Source: Limonium bicolor (Eukaryota > Streptophyta > Magnoliopsida > Caryophyllales > Plumbaginaceae). Taken from it: a stretch of DNA of 64,000 bases. A program made the translations under genes and the position numbers. Where the stretch lies: the NCBI GenBank assembly GCA_023374045.1, contig CM041776.1:277597039-277661038 (forward strand), written 5' to 3'. Positions 35,848 through 47,640 of the stretch are shown in pieces. The notes beneath the pieces were generated by a model. That model saw only the letters and a list, made by a program, of their open reading frames with translations, had not been told where the DNA came from and did no database searches. Position 1 is the first letter of the stretch. The number at the start of each line of letters is the position of its first letter.

Positions 35848-36357
35848 TGTAATACCCTCATCCCACATCGGGATATGAGTAGTAATGTGAATGGTTTATA
35901 AGGATACATATGAGTTGACTACAGCAACAGGCCTTCCACTTTTAAGCCTAAGTGAGGATTGAGGGCCTAAAGTGGCTAGTTTTCAAGCCTGGATGGTTTG
36001 AGAGCTAGGTTGTTGGACAGTTACCCATATGGGGTGTTACAAATGGTATCAGAGCGGACTCGGGACCGTGTCGGGATGGGTTACCCGACACCTACTGAGG
36101 AGGTCCATGGGACTTGGATGTAAGGCTTGTGACGAGGACATCACGTTCTTTGAGTGAGGGAGTATGTAATACCCTCATCCCACATCATGATATGACTAGT
36201 GATGTGAGTAGTTTATAAAGATACATAGGGGTTGACTACAACAACAGGCCTTCCACTTTTAAGCCCAAGTGAGGACAAAGGCTTTAAGTGGCTAGCTTTC
36301 AAGTCGGAATGGCTTGGGAGCTAGGTTGTTGGACAGTTGCTCATATGGGGTGTTACA
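35848..36357 (+). mobile_element. TRIM retrotransposon, complete copy, plus orientation
   Basis: 5' LTR 35848-36041 (TGTAATACCC...GGGTGTTACA), internal domain 36042-36164, 3' LTR 36165-36357. PBS TGGTATCAGAGC at 36044-36055 and PPT GAGTGAGGGAGTA before the 3' LTR. It is separated from the inverted copy D-internal-C by only the 4 bp TATA at 35844-35847, making a near-perfect ~510-bp palindrome. Confidence 0.92.
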
Positions 36358-39260
36358 AAAATACCCCTAAATTTTAAAATACATTTATTTTTTAGTTTAC
36401 GAGTATATATTATAGTTTGCAAGGTTACGTGTTATTGTTTGCAAGTATAGTATATATGAATGTATATATATATATATTATGAAGGTTACACGTTTGTTAT
36501 TTACTAAAGAGAATTCATTCTAACAAATAACATGTTTAAATTAGGCCAATTGTTATTTTATTAATGATCCTTGTATTTCTCTAGTTAACTTGTATATTTA
36601 TTTATTAAAAATGGAGTTATAATAATAATGATATGATTCAAATAATATTGTTGATTCAAAGTACATCTATTATATAGTTTAGTAGTATATTAGTTCGCAA
36701 GTATAATAAGTAGTTTTGAGGATTATACTATAATTTACGAGCATGTTATGTAGTATTTAATAAAAATGATTCGTTTTAATAAATAACCCGATTCAAAATA
36801 CTTCGGTTATGATTTTTGATGTAATAATATGATCCATGTGTATTTCATATTATTTTAGTGTATTTATTTGTTTATAACTTATTAGTTTTGATTTAATTAC
36901 ACACACTAAATAAGTTAGTTTTAGTATATGTCAGATACACCTTTTGGTATTTTCTGATTTTATTTAGTTAATCAATTTAAACTTTCCATATTTCCAACTC
37001 CATTTATTAAATCATCTTTACCTTTCCACATTTCCTAACTTCTAATTTTCTATTCATTAGAAGTTTAATATTCTTTATTGATTGAATAATTACTTTCTGT
37101 ATTAATTAAACGGTTTATATTCCCCGCTCTTCAGTTACCCTCCGGCCTCCTTTATATACGCTCATTTGATGTTCCATTTTATCTACCCATCCTCTATATT
37201 CAAATACCTTTCTTCTTCATCTAGACTGAAAAAAAAAATTCTTCTATGTCGTGCCTCCTTTCTCCGTATCATAGGTTCAAAAAGAAAAAAATCTCTCTTC
37301 TCACACATACAAACAAGGAAAAGATGAAATAAGAGATCAATTAGTTTTCTTTTTCTATCTTGGGCAGCCACAATATGAAGTAACAGTAGAATGTAGCAGC
37401 GGCTAGAGTTGTTTCTTTCATTGATGATGTCAACAAATCGGTGCTAAAATTTGTAAACGAAGAGTAGTGGCTAATTATATGTTTGGTGGGTGCAAATGAT
37501 AACATTCTTTTTGAGGTAAGTTACTGCGCTCACTAGCTTTGTTTAACTGCGTAAAATAAATCTTTTGTGGTGATTATGATTGTTATTTGTGAGTGGCTAT
37601 TATTTTTGGGAACGAATTGTTTGTGATAATGATTACTAAGATATTTAAGTGTGCGGTTTATTATATGTTGAATAAATGGGTATTATTTTTAGAGGAAAGA
37701 TTGATGAGAAAATATTAATGATATGATTATGTGAAATTGTAATGATTGTTGTGGCATGATTGAATTCTGGTGGATTTTAATGAGATTATAAAGTGAATAA
37801 TAACAATGAATAAAGGGAATTATAAGAAAGGTTAACCATGGTGCATATGGGCCGTATTAGGACACATGAATAAGATGATAGATGCGGGCCGCATTATGAC
37901 GCATAAGTTTGAGATATTGTGGGCCGCACTAGGACACAGTTAGCCCTAGATCTACTCCTTAGTCTTTTGAACTATTGGGGGGTGTGCACACTTAAGGATT
38001 TAGTGGCGAGTTGGATTCCCGGCTGCGTGTTGGGGTCCGGGTTACAGCTGCGTGTTGTACCCAAAGTGAGAGATGTTGTTTTGTCCCAGCTACGCGCTGG
38101 GACAAGGAAGATAATTTAATTAATCTGGATATTTATACTTGAGTTATTAAGTAAGCAAATGCGAAATATTATATAAAGTTTGTTTTATGATTATGTGATA
38201 ACATTTGTTATGACTTATACGGCGGTGCATTGCTGTAATGTTAAATTGTTTTCAAAGAGAAAATGATTTTTATGTAGTGAAGTGGTAGCTTACTCAGTTT
38301 TTCTGACTTTATCGTGGCTCTTTGTTTGTTTGTTTGGATTTCTGCCACAGGTCCTCATAGAGTTTAAGGGATGGGACGATGACATCGCTAGTCTAAGTAC
38401 TTATGAATAATTTTGTCCAAACTTTGAGATAATTTTGGTCTAAACTTTGGGACTCTTTTGTTACATACTATTATAACTTTATCGGATTTCTTTTCATCAA
38501 TAATGATGGGTTAGATTATCTGAATATTAGTTAAAGCCTTAGCACTCGTTAGCTGCGAGTGTGGATAATACTCTAGATTTAGGATTTACTTCTGCTGCGT
38601 ATTAATAAACCTATATTGTTAAATAATTGACCTAATAAAACATTAGAAAATCCGGGGTGTTGCACATACGATGAGTGGTTTGGTCACAACACCAAGAGGT
38701 ATATTGGGTGAACTAGAGCTTTGTTGGGGTAGAAGGTGAGTAAGCGTTACTTTATTCGTTGTATTTTATTGTCAGTTAATCATTGAGATATCTTTTATGT
38801 TATCATGTGATAAAATATTGTACAAGGGAGACAAAAAACGAGGTCATCAACATGCTTGAGGCGATGCAAGTTGACGATGCTTTTACCAAACTATGGGTGA
38901 TGAGGGACGAGTACAACAACACGTACTACGTCCTCCCACAATCACGTTAGGTCCATGGAAACATCCCTATTGATCAAGCTGTTTACCATGAACCGGAGGC
39001 AGAAGATCAGGGTGGAAGACAAGGGTGGGGTCGCCGTGTACGTGGTTGAGCAAGAGGACATGCACGTGGTCAAGCTGTTAAGCCAGATCTTCGTTAGGAG
39101 GATGACACAATCAACATCGCTAGAAGAATTCTCATACCTCAGGTCGACAATGATCCTACGCTGTAGTTCAAGACCACTTGGTTTGCTTACTATGGGAGCT
39201 GCTCACACTCACGGATCATCTGGTGTTGGCATGAGCATGGATGTCATGTCAACTACTTGA

Positions 39261-40288
39261 CGCCTGCGGAAAACTTTGGCTTTTGTTCCAATTCTACCCC
39301 CAGAGCTCCTCTCAGGATAAAGATCCCCAACATTATCATGATATATAGAAGATCTTAGTGGTCGTGCACTTGATCCTAGTTTCACGTTAGTGGTTGAGAA
39401 TCCTGCACTTAGTGGGCCTAGGACTTATGTTCGTCGTAGGCGTAGATGAAATCTTGTTTTTGTTACATTTTATAAACAACTAGGGTTAAGGATTGTATAA
39501 TTATCATTTATGTATTCCCTCATATAAACAATTACTATTGGTGCATGTTTCAATGTCTTAATTCATTTATGTTATGTTTGTGTTGAAGTTGTGGAATATT
39601 GATAGGTTATGAGCAAAATGTTGGTGTTAAAGTTTGGAAATATGTACTTGTTATGAGTAAAATGAGTGTTTTGAAGTTGATAAAAGACAAGTTGTGTTTT
39701 GCTCAATAGTGGTGCTCCAACACTTTGTAAGTGTTTTAAACAAGCGATTTTATAACAATTTTCAAGAGACGACTTCACCAGCCATAAGCACGCGTCTAAA
39801 TTAAACTAGAAACCGTCACTTGGGTGGATGATATCATAAATCGATCTCAATAAACGATTTCTACCTTACTCCCATCAGACTCGGACGATAAGTTGGCGCG
39901 AGTTTAAATAAAATTGTCTTTTGAAGAGACGATTTCAACTTCTGGAATGAGTGAAATCATCTCTTAAAGAGACAATTTCGCCTCCTCTTTATGTGTCGGT
40001 AAAAACTTTATCCCCAAGATTCTTAACTAAAACAACCTTCTCTTTCCCTCTTCTGGTTCACTCTTAATCTTGTTTCTATTTTAGCATTTAACTAAATGAC
40101 TGAAACACTCATGTGTAACTGGACAACACCTTTCTGTCTTGATAAATCTGAATATCTTGTTTTTATTTGCCTTAACATATTTGTAGTTGTTTTGATTTGT
40201 GTAATATTACTTATAGGACCTTTACCGGATCCATAGAAACCACCCATTTATACTATAAATATATTGTGAAATGAATGAAATTACTTAG
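39261..40288. other. Intergenic DNA with AAGAGACGATTTC-like motifs
   Basis: No gene supported. Around 39760-40000 there are repeated CAAGAGACGACTTCACC / AAGAGACGATTTCAACTTC / AAAGAGACAATTTCGCC phrases, a weak dispersed repeat. The remainder is AT-rich. Confidence 0.4.
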
Positions 40289-40467
40289 GATCCGTTCGGA
40301 CTTTAAAGGTAAATGCGGCATTTGCTGCGTTATCTTTAATGTGGGTATGGTTAACAAATGAGAAGAGTGGAGTTACCTGTAATTGGGAGCAAACTCCAAC
40401 TAAAGTCTGACGCGTGTAAGCTTAATGCGGCATTTGAGCGTGAATTGTTGTAGTCGAACGGACCCTC
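40289..40467. mobile_element. Short hAT-like MITE, ~180 bp
   Basis: Terminal inverted sequences AGGATCCGTTCG at the left and CGAACGGACCCT at the right. Inner AATGCGGCATTTG copies occur near both ends (about 40311 and 40422). No clean target duplication was identified. Non-coding. Confidence 0.6.
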
Positions 40468-40483
40468 AGACAATAAAAATATA

Positions 40484-41301
40484 CTCCCTCCTATTTTAAT
40501 TATAAGTCGTTTTAGACTTTTTCACAATTTTTAAGAAAGAATTCAAAAAGACTAGTATACCCTTATTTTTCGTATTGGGACAATAAAAAAATAAGTATAC
40601 TTTATTGGTAAGATAAAAAGTAGAGTGCAATGATAATAATAAGGAAAAATTACATACCCCACCCATGACGTTTGGCGAAATTTCACAATTCACCCACGTG
40701 GTTTTAAAAATTACTTTCCCCAGCTATGTGGTTTCCCTCGTTTTACATCCAGCAATTTTTCTATTTTTGTTCAATTCAAAAGATGCTTAAACGTTGTCCG
40801 AAATTGATGAAATTTACATAGATGACGCTAAAGTGTTATATTTTGGTTTAGTGAGAAATCTGAAGTTTTTTAAGCTTAAATGTGACATGTGGGACCCAAT
40901 GAACATGTCACATGTTTCATTGGGTCCCACGGGACACATTTAAGCTTAAAAAAACTTCGAATTTGACATAAGATCAAAGTATATCACTTTAGCATTATCC
41001 ATGTAAAGTTTCATCAATTTTGGACAACGTTTAAGCATCTTTTAAATTGAACCAAAATTAAAAAAGTTGCTGGATGTAAAACGGGGGAAACCACATGGGT
41101 GGGAAAAATAATTTTTGAAACCACGAGGGTGGAATGTGAAATTTCGCCAAATGTCATGGGTGGGGCATGTAATTTTCCCTAATAATAATTAAAAAAGTAT
41201 AAGGATAAAAGTAGAAAGATAGATACAAAAAGTCTAAAACGACTTATAATTTGAACATAATTCTAAAGCCTAAAGCGACTTATATTTAGAATAGGAGGGA
41301 G
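40484..41301. mobile_element. Stowaway-type MITE containing a nested MITE
   Basis: Ends CTCCCTCCTATTTTAATTAT and the inverse ending AATAGGAGGGAG, flanked by TA (40482-40483, 41302-41303). Matching inner arms are AAGTCGTTTTAGACTTTTT and AAAAAGTCTAAAACGACTT. About 537 bp of another MITE (40643-41179) is inserted in it; without it the Stowaway is about 270 bp. It ends 300 bp upstream of the TBL33-like ATG. Confidence 0.92.
40643..41179. mobile_element. MITE (family A, copy 2), intact, 537 bp
   Basis: Ends GGAAAAATTACATACCCCAC / inverse GGGAAAATTACATGCCCCAC, with TIRs running inward through CCCATGACGTTTGGCG. A perfect 9-bp duplication TAATAATAA (40634-40642, 41180-41188) points to a Mutator-type MITE. 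A central foldback around CATTGGGTCCCAC matches copy 1, the one split by the CACTA. Confidence 0.92.
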
Positions 41302-41601
41302 TATTTTGTAACCACATGATATCTAAAATTCCGTTAACAAACATACAACGATTGTGGAAACCCATCCACATCATTATTCAAATTTAACGCTAATCTTCTT
41401 ATGCACTTTATGATAATGAGATGTCTGTCCAGGCTTTTTGTCCATTGGTAGGTGGGGGATTTTGCGTGTGCGAGGGGTTTTTTTGGCAGTACATTCTTCG
41501 CCCGTGGGAGAAGAATTCCACACCGCTGACTCTTGTTCACTCCTGCCAAAAACTGAAACTGTTTTCTTTTTCCGTCAGAAACATAATCGGCAGATGCCAA
41601 A

Positions 41602-44438
41602 ATGAAGGCGCCGACTCCTCTATCCTCCTCTTCATTCTCTTTCCCTCCTTTCCCTGGGAGAAGAGCTCGCCTCTTCGCATTCCTCGCATTCTTCTCGTTC
41701 TTCGTCTTCGTTCTGTATAGCAAGCACTTGGCCTGCAATTTCCTCTCCCGTCAACACCTCCAGTCATTCACAACGACGAAGATTACAATCTCCCCCCGCT
41801 CGCTCGAAGTCGTTATCCTTTTCCTCCATCTCCCTGGGAGTTGGTAACAGTCTCACTGTCTCTTCTTCATCCGGGTGTTTACTCGTTGGTTACGCGAGGG
41901 CGGATTGCGATTAAGATCTAGCGGCGGTTTACTGTTTTGATTGTTGCGCTGTCAGTAATGCTTGATTATGGTCTAGGTTGATGGTCAATAAAGAAGTAAA
42001 GTTTGAGTAGATCTAAAAAGCATCATCCCGGAAGGTTTATTCGTGAGAAATAAAAATTAAAATAAGAGTAGTGGATTGGACGTGTTCTTCTGCTCAACTA
42101 ACTCATCCACTGCGCTGTCATTTTTTTTCCTCTCAGCGCGTCTCAATTTGCACATTTACAAAATTTTAGCCAAAATTGATATTTCATTTCAGTATGTGAG
42201 TCACTTTGATCTGATCTATTACCATTATTTTCTTCATTGCTGAGGTTAGACGACGAGCACCGTCTCCAGTATCAAACGCACAGGGAGAAGACGACGCTGT
42301 TGCCGTTTGCGGTGGGGAGGGCGCCGGCGGAGTGCGATTACTTCAGCGGCCGATGGGTGAAGGACGAGTTAACTCGGCCACTGTACAAGGAATCGGAATG
42401 CCTTTACATTCAGCCACAATTAACGTGTCAAGAGCATGGCCGTCCAGACAAGGATTACCAGCTGTGGCGATGGCAACCTGATGGCTGCCCCCTCCCGAGG
42501 TAATTTATAGTTTTATTAACCACTCCAGTCTCCCGCTCAGTCCATCTGCGCGCGTCTTGTAAATGCTGAATGCACCGTCATAGCTTGGTTTCTCGCGGAA
42601 AGTGCTGGAATTAGGTAATTACTATAATAGTAATAATTTAATAATTAAATAATATTGTTGGGAATGAGTAGAGCAGGTAATTTTCGTCTTTAGTGGGATT
42701 CATGATTATCGTACAACTTTATGAAATCCCTAATGGCCATGACTAATAGTCCCAAGAAGAAAAGGAAGCGCCCATGTGACAAAGAGGGTGTAAAGGTGAA
42801 GGAAAGTTCAGGCATAAAAATCTAGCGAGTTGCTTTATGATTCGATCGGTTGGTGTTCTTGACTTGCGGCATTCGCAATTTTACTAATTTATGGAGTATT
42901 GGCGTTTTCTTAAATCTTGTCCTGCGAAGACAAACGGGGAATATTTGGCCCAGTTCAGTCGTTAATGGGTCTCTCTAAGATCTGGGTAACATGACTCAGC
43001 ATGCTACGATACTAACTTCATATATCCATTGCTGGAATGATATATTATATCTTCACAATATGTGCAAAGCTGATCTGAACGCAGGATGGATGACAAATGA
43101 ATGGGTGAAATAGTATGCAACTTTCTCGAATAGAAGTGAAATATCTTAGATTAACCATATAGTGAACCTTTCTTATTTATTTGCTGTCAAATACTCGGAT
43201 GATGTTCCTCTCACAATCCAATTGCATGCAGTTTCAATGCCACAATGATGCTGGAGGCTCTACGAGGCAAGAGATTGCTGTTTGTAGGCGATTCTTTGAA
43301 CAGGGGCCAGTACGTCTCCCTGGTTTGCCTTCTCCAAGCTGCCATCCCTGAAGGTGACAAAGTCATGGAAACATCAAATGGTTCCTTGACAGTTTTCCGA
43401 GCGAAGGTATTATGAGAATTTCAATGATTTAATACCTTCTAACTGTTGTATTCTCAACATCTTAATGACAGGCTTATCTTATTATTTGGCTCTCTCTTAT
43501 AGACTCCGGGCAGTTTCTCTAACCATTCTTCAATACTACAAGCAGGCTTACAATGCAACAATTGAGTGCTACTGGGCTCCATTTCTTCTTGAATCAAATG
43601 CGGACAATGCGGTCATACACAGGATAACAGATAGAATAGTTCGAAAGGGATCCATCAACACGCATGGGAAATACTGGAAAGGAGCGGATATTGTGGTGTT
43701 CAACACTTACCTTTGGTGGATGACTGGCTCAAAAATGAAGATTTTGTAACAATTCTTACCTTTCACTCATCCCTTTCAATATTCTTGAATTATGCTTAAA
43801 AAACGACCCACTTATCTGATGCTAATTTCATACTGCTGATTTCAGGAGAGGCCCTTTTGGTGGGGAAGATAAGGACATAGATAAACTAGAAACAGAGGAT
43901 GCTTATAGGATGGCAATGAAGAGCATGCTGCGGTGGGTTAAGAGAAATATGGATCCCAAGAAGACAAGAGTTTTCTTCACTAGCATGTCACCAACCCACT
44001 CAAAGTAAGCGCCTATACTATGATGATTACTCCATATATATTCACCCCTTAAAATCTGCACTTATCCAGTAAGTAATCTGTCTTCTTTTTCAACATTTCA
44101 GGAGTGACTGGGGAGGCAATTCAGAAGCCAACTGTTTCAACGAAACAACTATGATAGAAGACCCAACATACTGGGGATCAGATTCGAGTAAGAGCATAAT
44201 GGAAGTGATACGCCAAGCTTTCCGCAAGTCAGACGTGCCCATTTCATTTCTTAACATAACCCAACTCTCCGGTTACCGCAAAGATGGACACACATCAATC
44301 TACAAGCAGCAATGGAGCCCTTTAACCCCAGAGCAGCTGGCTAATCCAGCTAGCTACGCTGATTGTGTACACTGGTGTTTGCCGGGAGTCCAAGATACTT
44401 GGAATGAGTTACTTTATGCCAAGCTGTTCTATCCATGA
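41602..44438 (+). CDS. TBL33: TBL33-like xylan O-acetyltransferase (trichome birefringence-like family)
   Basis: Golgi type II membrane enzyme of the TBL/DUF231 family; members of this subgroup (TBL32-35) add O-acetyl groups to xylan in secondary walls. Six exons with GT-AG borders: 41602-41843, 42245-42499, 43232-43406, 43546-43745, 43846-44004, 44102-44438. They total 1,368 nt in one frame, 455 aa, a normal length. A hydrophobic signal anchor lies at about residues 23-41 ([15 protein letters not shown]). The TBL domain starts at [13 protein letters not shown]. The catalytic GDS motif is in [13 protein letters not shown] (about residue 186) and the DxxH motif in [14 protein letters not shown] near the C-terminus. 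The sequence ([48 protein letters not shown]) fits TBL33 best from memory; a close paralogue cannot be excluded. No lesions. Confidence 0.92.
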
Positions 44439-47104
44439 GTGAGTGGGCTGGGGTGATATGACTGGATTTGGCAGAACATAGGGTATAGAAGTTCACAAAG
44501 TGAAAGGTAAGTTGGAAATGGTACATGATATAGGATCATATTGGATTCATTCTTTACAGTGAAAGGTTTGGATTGCAGATACAATGAAATCATTTCTCAA
44601 CAACATTCACCCTTTCCGCCTATCATATGGCGGCGAGCTAGAACACCTGATTCCCCTCCGAAAAGTCTCGTTAACCTCGGTTCTCATCACATCCATCCTT
44701 ACCTGCTGCACCTAAAAATTATGAACTGCACTCAAATTGGATTGCATTTTTTATAGCTTTGATTATTCGCTTCTATGAATGAGACCTACATATAACAAAC
44801 CATTATTTTAAATTACCAGTTGCAGGTGCTTTCTAAAAAAACAACACATGACATGAGGCACTTTGGGCATACCGTCTTTCAGAAGACGATTTTATAAGAT
44901 CAAAAGCGCCTATACTGCAACAGCCTCAATGTTCAAACCCAATTAATCTAGGCAACGACTAGTTACAAAATCGCCTACCGTACGTTGTGTGCTCCACATC
45001 ATCCTATGTGCAAAAACACACTCCCAACTGTCGCTGACACGCCCAACAATTCATTTTGTATCTTTCTCTATTACAAATACTGCACACCTTATTTCTTTTC
45101 CTCTCTCTCGCATTCTCGCTTTCATAACCAAAATCTTTCCCACGCTAACTATCGTACGGTCGTACCATCCAGTAGTGTTTCTTCCTATAGTAAACTTCTC
45201 AAACATTTCGTGAAGATAATTGAAGCAGAAAGTAAAGAGGTCAACAGTCCCGATAAATATCTTGTTGGCAGGATGAATTGTGTTTGAAGCCGTTCATTCA
45301 TTAGATGAATTATATATCAGCAACATATGCGTCGCCTAATAAGGTAGTATTTCTGCACCTATATATTTTATGGAATTTTATATTTTTGGCTAATTCATGA
45401 AAAACCCATAAAAAAAGAAAGTCACAAAATATTACTACACTTTTTCAAAAGTTCATGAACTACTACTCTGTTATTGACTAGATGGAAAAAAGATAAAAAT
45501 ATCCCTACTAGGTAATAAAATACTTTTAAAGTTCACAGTATGTCCTTAAGTGTTAATTTTTTTACTAAAATTCACAAAAAATTCAAATACTAAAAAATAC
45601 ATATAAAAATGAAAACTATTTAAATAATTATAATAAATTGAAAAATGAAACAATTTTTTAATTAAAATATCATAGAACATTGAAAAAACATATTTCTTAT
45701 ATATATTTATTAAATTATTTAGTCCATAAAAAATATAGTGTTTTAAAGACATAATTTATATCATTTTTCTACCAAATATATCAATTAAGTACCATAATTT
45801 ATACCAAAAAATTATAGGTCGTCTATTTGGCTTATACTCTTATCTGTGAACGTTTCGGATTGGGAACACTCTGATTTGTGGTTTCTGTCTCTGTTTTGAG
45901 TTTGACAGTTTTGATTTACGAACTTCCGTGTTGATAAAGTTACAATTTGTTATGCAATTTAGTTTTGTTATGGAATTCAGCTTCTGCATCTGTTTTGTCT
46001 CCTGATAGTTTGTTAAGTAACTTCAGTTTTTTGAAAAGCTTCTAGTTTCCATACTATCTTCCGCTGTTTAGCTATCTGTTATGACTTCCGCTTTACTCTG
46101 CTCTGTTTTTGGACCAAATAATTACTTGAAGTAAGTAGTTAAAGAAATAAGGCAACTGTGAATTTACTCTCAAGCTTTTTTTTGTTATCATTTTTGTTAT
46201 AACATAGCTTCCTTCATCTAGTTTCGAATGTACATCATTTTTGTCATTGTTACGAGGGTTGAAACTCTGAAATTTGGGTGAATATAAACCAACTAAAACA
46301 ATAAATTATACGCCTAACGGCTCATAATGCTATTAAATCTTTAAAAAAAGCTGCAATATATATATATATATAAAAAAATTAGAAACATTAAGCTTACACA
46401 AATGAAGAGAATGCGAACAGTAAGATAATATGTCGTGTTTCAATTAGGTAAAAATGTAATCATTAGACGGAGAGTAGTCGTTGCAAATTTGACAATTGGG
46501 TTCATTGCGCAATAGGCGACAAGTTATCTTTAAGAAGGCAATTTTATTCAAAATCATATACTTCAAGTGAATTTTTTGAAGGTCGTCTTCTCCACATTGC
46601 CTATTGTGCAACCTTTTGGGAAAACTTGTATTCTTCACATATCATACTTGGAGGGAATAATATTTCTCCATTCCGCTATATTTGTTATGCACTTTCATCT
46701 CCTTGTGGCGGGAGGTTGTTCAACTTCTATACAATCCGATCTTCTAGATCAGCATCTACCTCCGACCTGGGGAAAGAAGGCAATCGTTTCTGCCTTGCTG
46801 TGATGGAGAAAATCTTCCTTATTGACACCCGGTCTCCAGGTAATGATGAGGATTTCTGCAGATGTGTAGAGTTCCCAAGGAGCCACTGTTATATGCATGG
46901 CGCAAGAGGCCGCCACCACTGCTCTGCAATGTCTCTTCCTCTTCCACTTCTGCTCCCTATATTAGCACATTTGGATTTATTCCATTTCTCTCCCGCACCC
47001 CGTTCCACCTCTTGTCATTTACACAATTCATGACCATCCCTACACCTTCGCAAACCAACCTTGGATTCTGTCAACATTAATGGAGTTCTCCTCGCCATTC
47101 GCCG
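44439..47104. other. Intergenic DNA downstream of the TBL33-like gene
   Basis: The first few hundred bases are probably the 3' UTR. The region then turns AT-rich. Short frames at 44985-45287 and 46444-47033 have no recognisable family. 46560-47030 may be the degraded start of the LINE-type fragment that follows. A (TA)n run lies near 46355-46371. No RNA gene seen. Confidence 0.4.
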
Positions 47105-47640
47105 TTGTCTTCTTGCGCAAATATCTTCTACTATACCATATGTGCTAGCTCTCTTGCGCTCATCCTGAAAGAAAACTGGATAGAGTTTGGAGGGTTCAAG
47201 TTTACAAAAACGGGGCAGAATCAATTCGTCTTTGAGTTTGAAACTACTGACGGATTGCAAGCTATATACTGGGAAGAGGGACATGGACAATCGGTAACAA
47301 ACTTTTTAATCTTCAACTTCTTGATCCAACTAAAACCCTCGACCAACACGATTTTACCTGGATACCCTTTTGGATTAGACTCTACAACGTTCCAAGGACT
47401 TATTACACCTTGGAGTTTGCTCTTAGGCTTGGGCCTATTCTCGTGTATTATGGAGGATGGGCGCCTCTTCTGGGTACTAGTACTTTCGTCTTAAGATTGA
47501 TCTTAATGTCCAATTTCCTATCCTCTGCTCTCTCCATATGCTTATAGATGGTCAATATCATGTTTTCACAGTTTCACATGATAATATTCCACTTATTTGT
47601 TGTTATTGTAGGTTATTTCTTCATTACAAGTCTCGATAGT
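47105..47640 (+). pseudogene. LINE-type gag-like fragment (DUF4283 plus zf-CCHC_4), broken
   Basis: Three frames must be combined. One gives TKTGQNQFVFEFETTDGLQA. The next gives ILGRGTWTIGNKLFNLQLLD, FTWIPFWIRLYNVP and ALRLGPILVYYGGW. The third gives LMVNIM's neighbour frame DGQYHVFTVSHDNIPLICC and ends CYCRLFLHYKSR. The order and wording match the DUF4283 fold followed by the half zinc knuckle (zf-CCHC_4) found in plant LINE ORF1 proteins and related genes. The final knuckle lacks the usual CG..GH...C. No reverse transcriptase was found downstream, so it is a short remnant. Confidence 0.65.

Larger units (their letters stand above)
34824..38664 (+). mobile_element. Compound insertion: TRIM array joined to a long gypsy-type LTR, flanked by one TSD
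   Basis: The whole block starts TGTAACACCCC at 34824 and ends GGGGTGTTGCA at 38664, between a perfect 5-bp duplication CATAC (34819-34823, 38665-38669). Removing it rejoins the PMD sequence (GATGCATACGATGAGTGG). The first part (34824-36357) is a TRIM array. The rest (36358-38664) is a non-coding LTR that starts AAAATACCCCTAAATT, like the minus-sense start of the 12960-17607 element, and has the TTACTCAG ... CCACAGGTCCTCA landmark near its 3' end (38291-38358). Most likely a long solo LTR whose 5' edge was later hit by TRIM elements. Confidence 0.75.
31248..39258 (+). pseudogene. Plant mobile domain (PMD, MAIN-like) pseudogene in scattered pieces
   Basis: Pieces on the plus strand resemble the aminotransferase-like plant mobile domain. 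31270-31460: LLDWHLIITLVDRW...IVTSDDIALLFGLPTDE. 31535-31682, another frame: SQLPHYVDEVTVMRHTRAYI. 32590-32740: FNVEDSDIAGALVILQIWAW then ERFPYI. About 34600-34823: NLHSIDLRGRTDW. 38665-39100: AYDEWFGHNTKRYIG, NMLEAMQVDDAF, then an RG-rich tail (RRVRGRARGHARGQ). MAIN-type proteins act in silencing and genome stability in Arabidopsis, and PMDs also travel inside transposons. Here the gene has stops and shifts and is split by at least three insertions, so it is dead. Whether it was a host gene or a transposon-borne copy cannot be decided from the sequence. Confidence 0.72.

Noticed and set aside
38955..39260. 101-aa open frame that could be called a gene
   Set aside because: It is out of frame with the PMD tail: the RG-rich tail (RRVRGRARGHARGQ) is read in another frame over the same bases.
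46444..47033. Frames on both strands upstream of the DUF4283 fragment
   Set aside because: They overlap each other, lack conserved motifs and cannot be joined to the LINE-type fragment with confidence.
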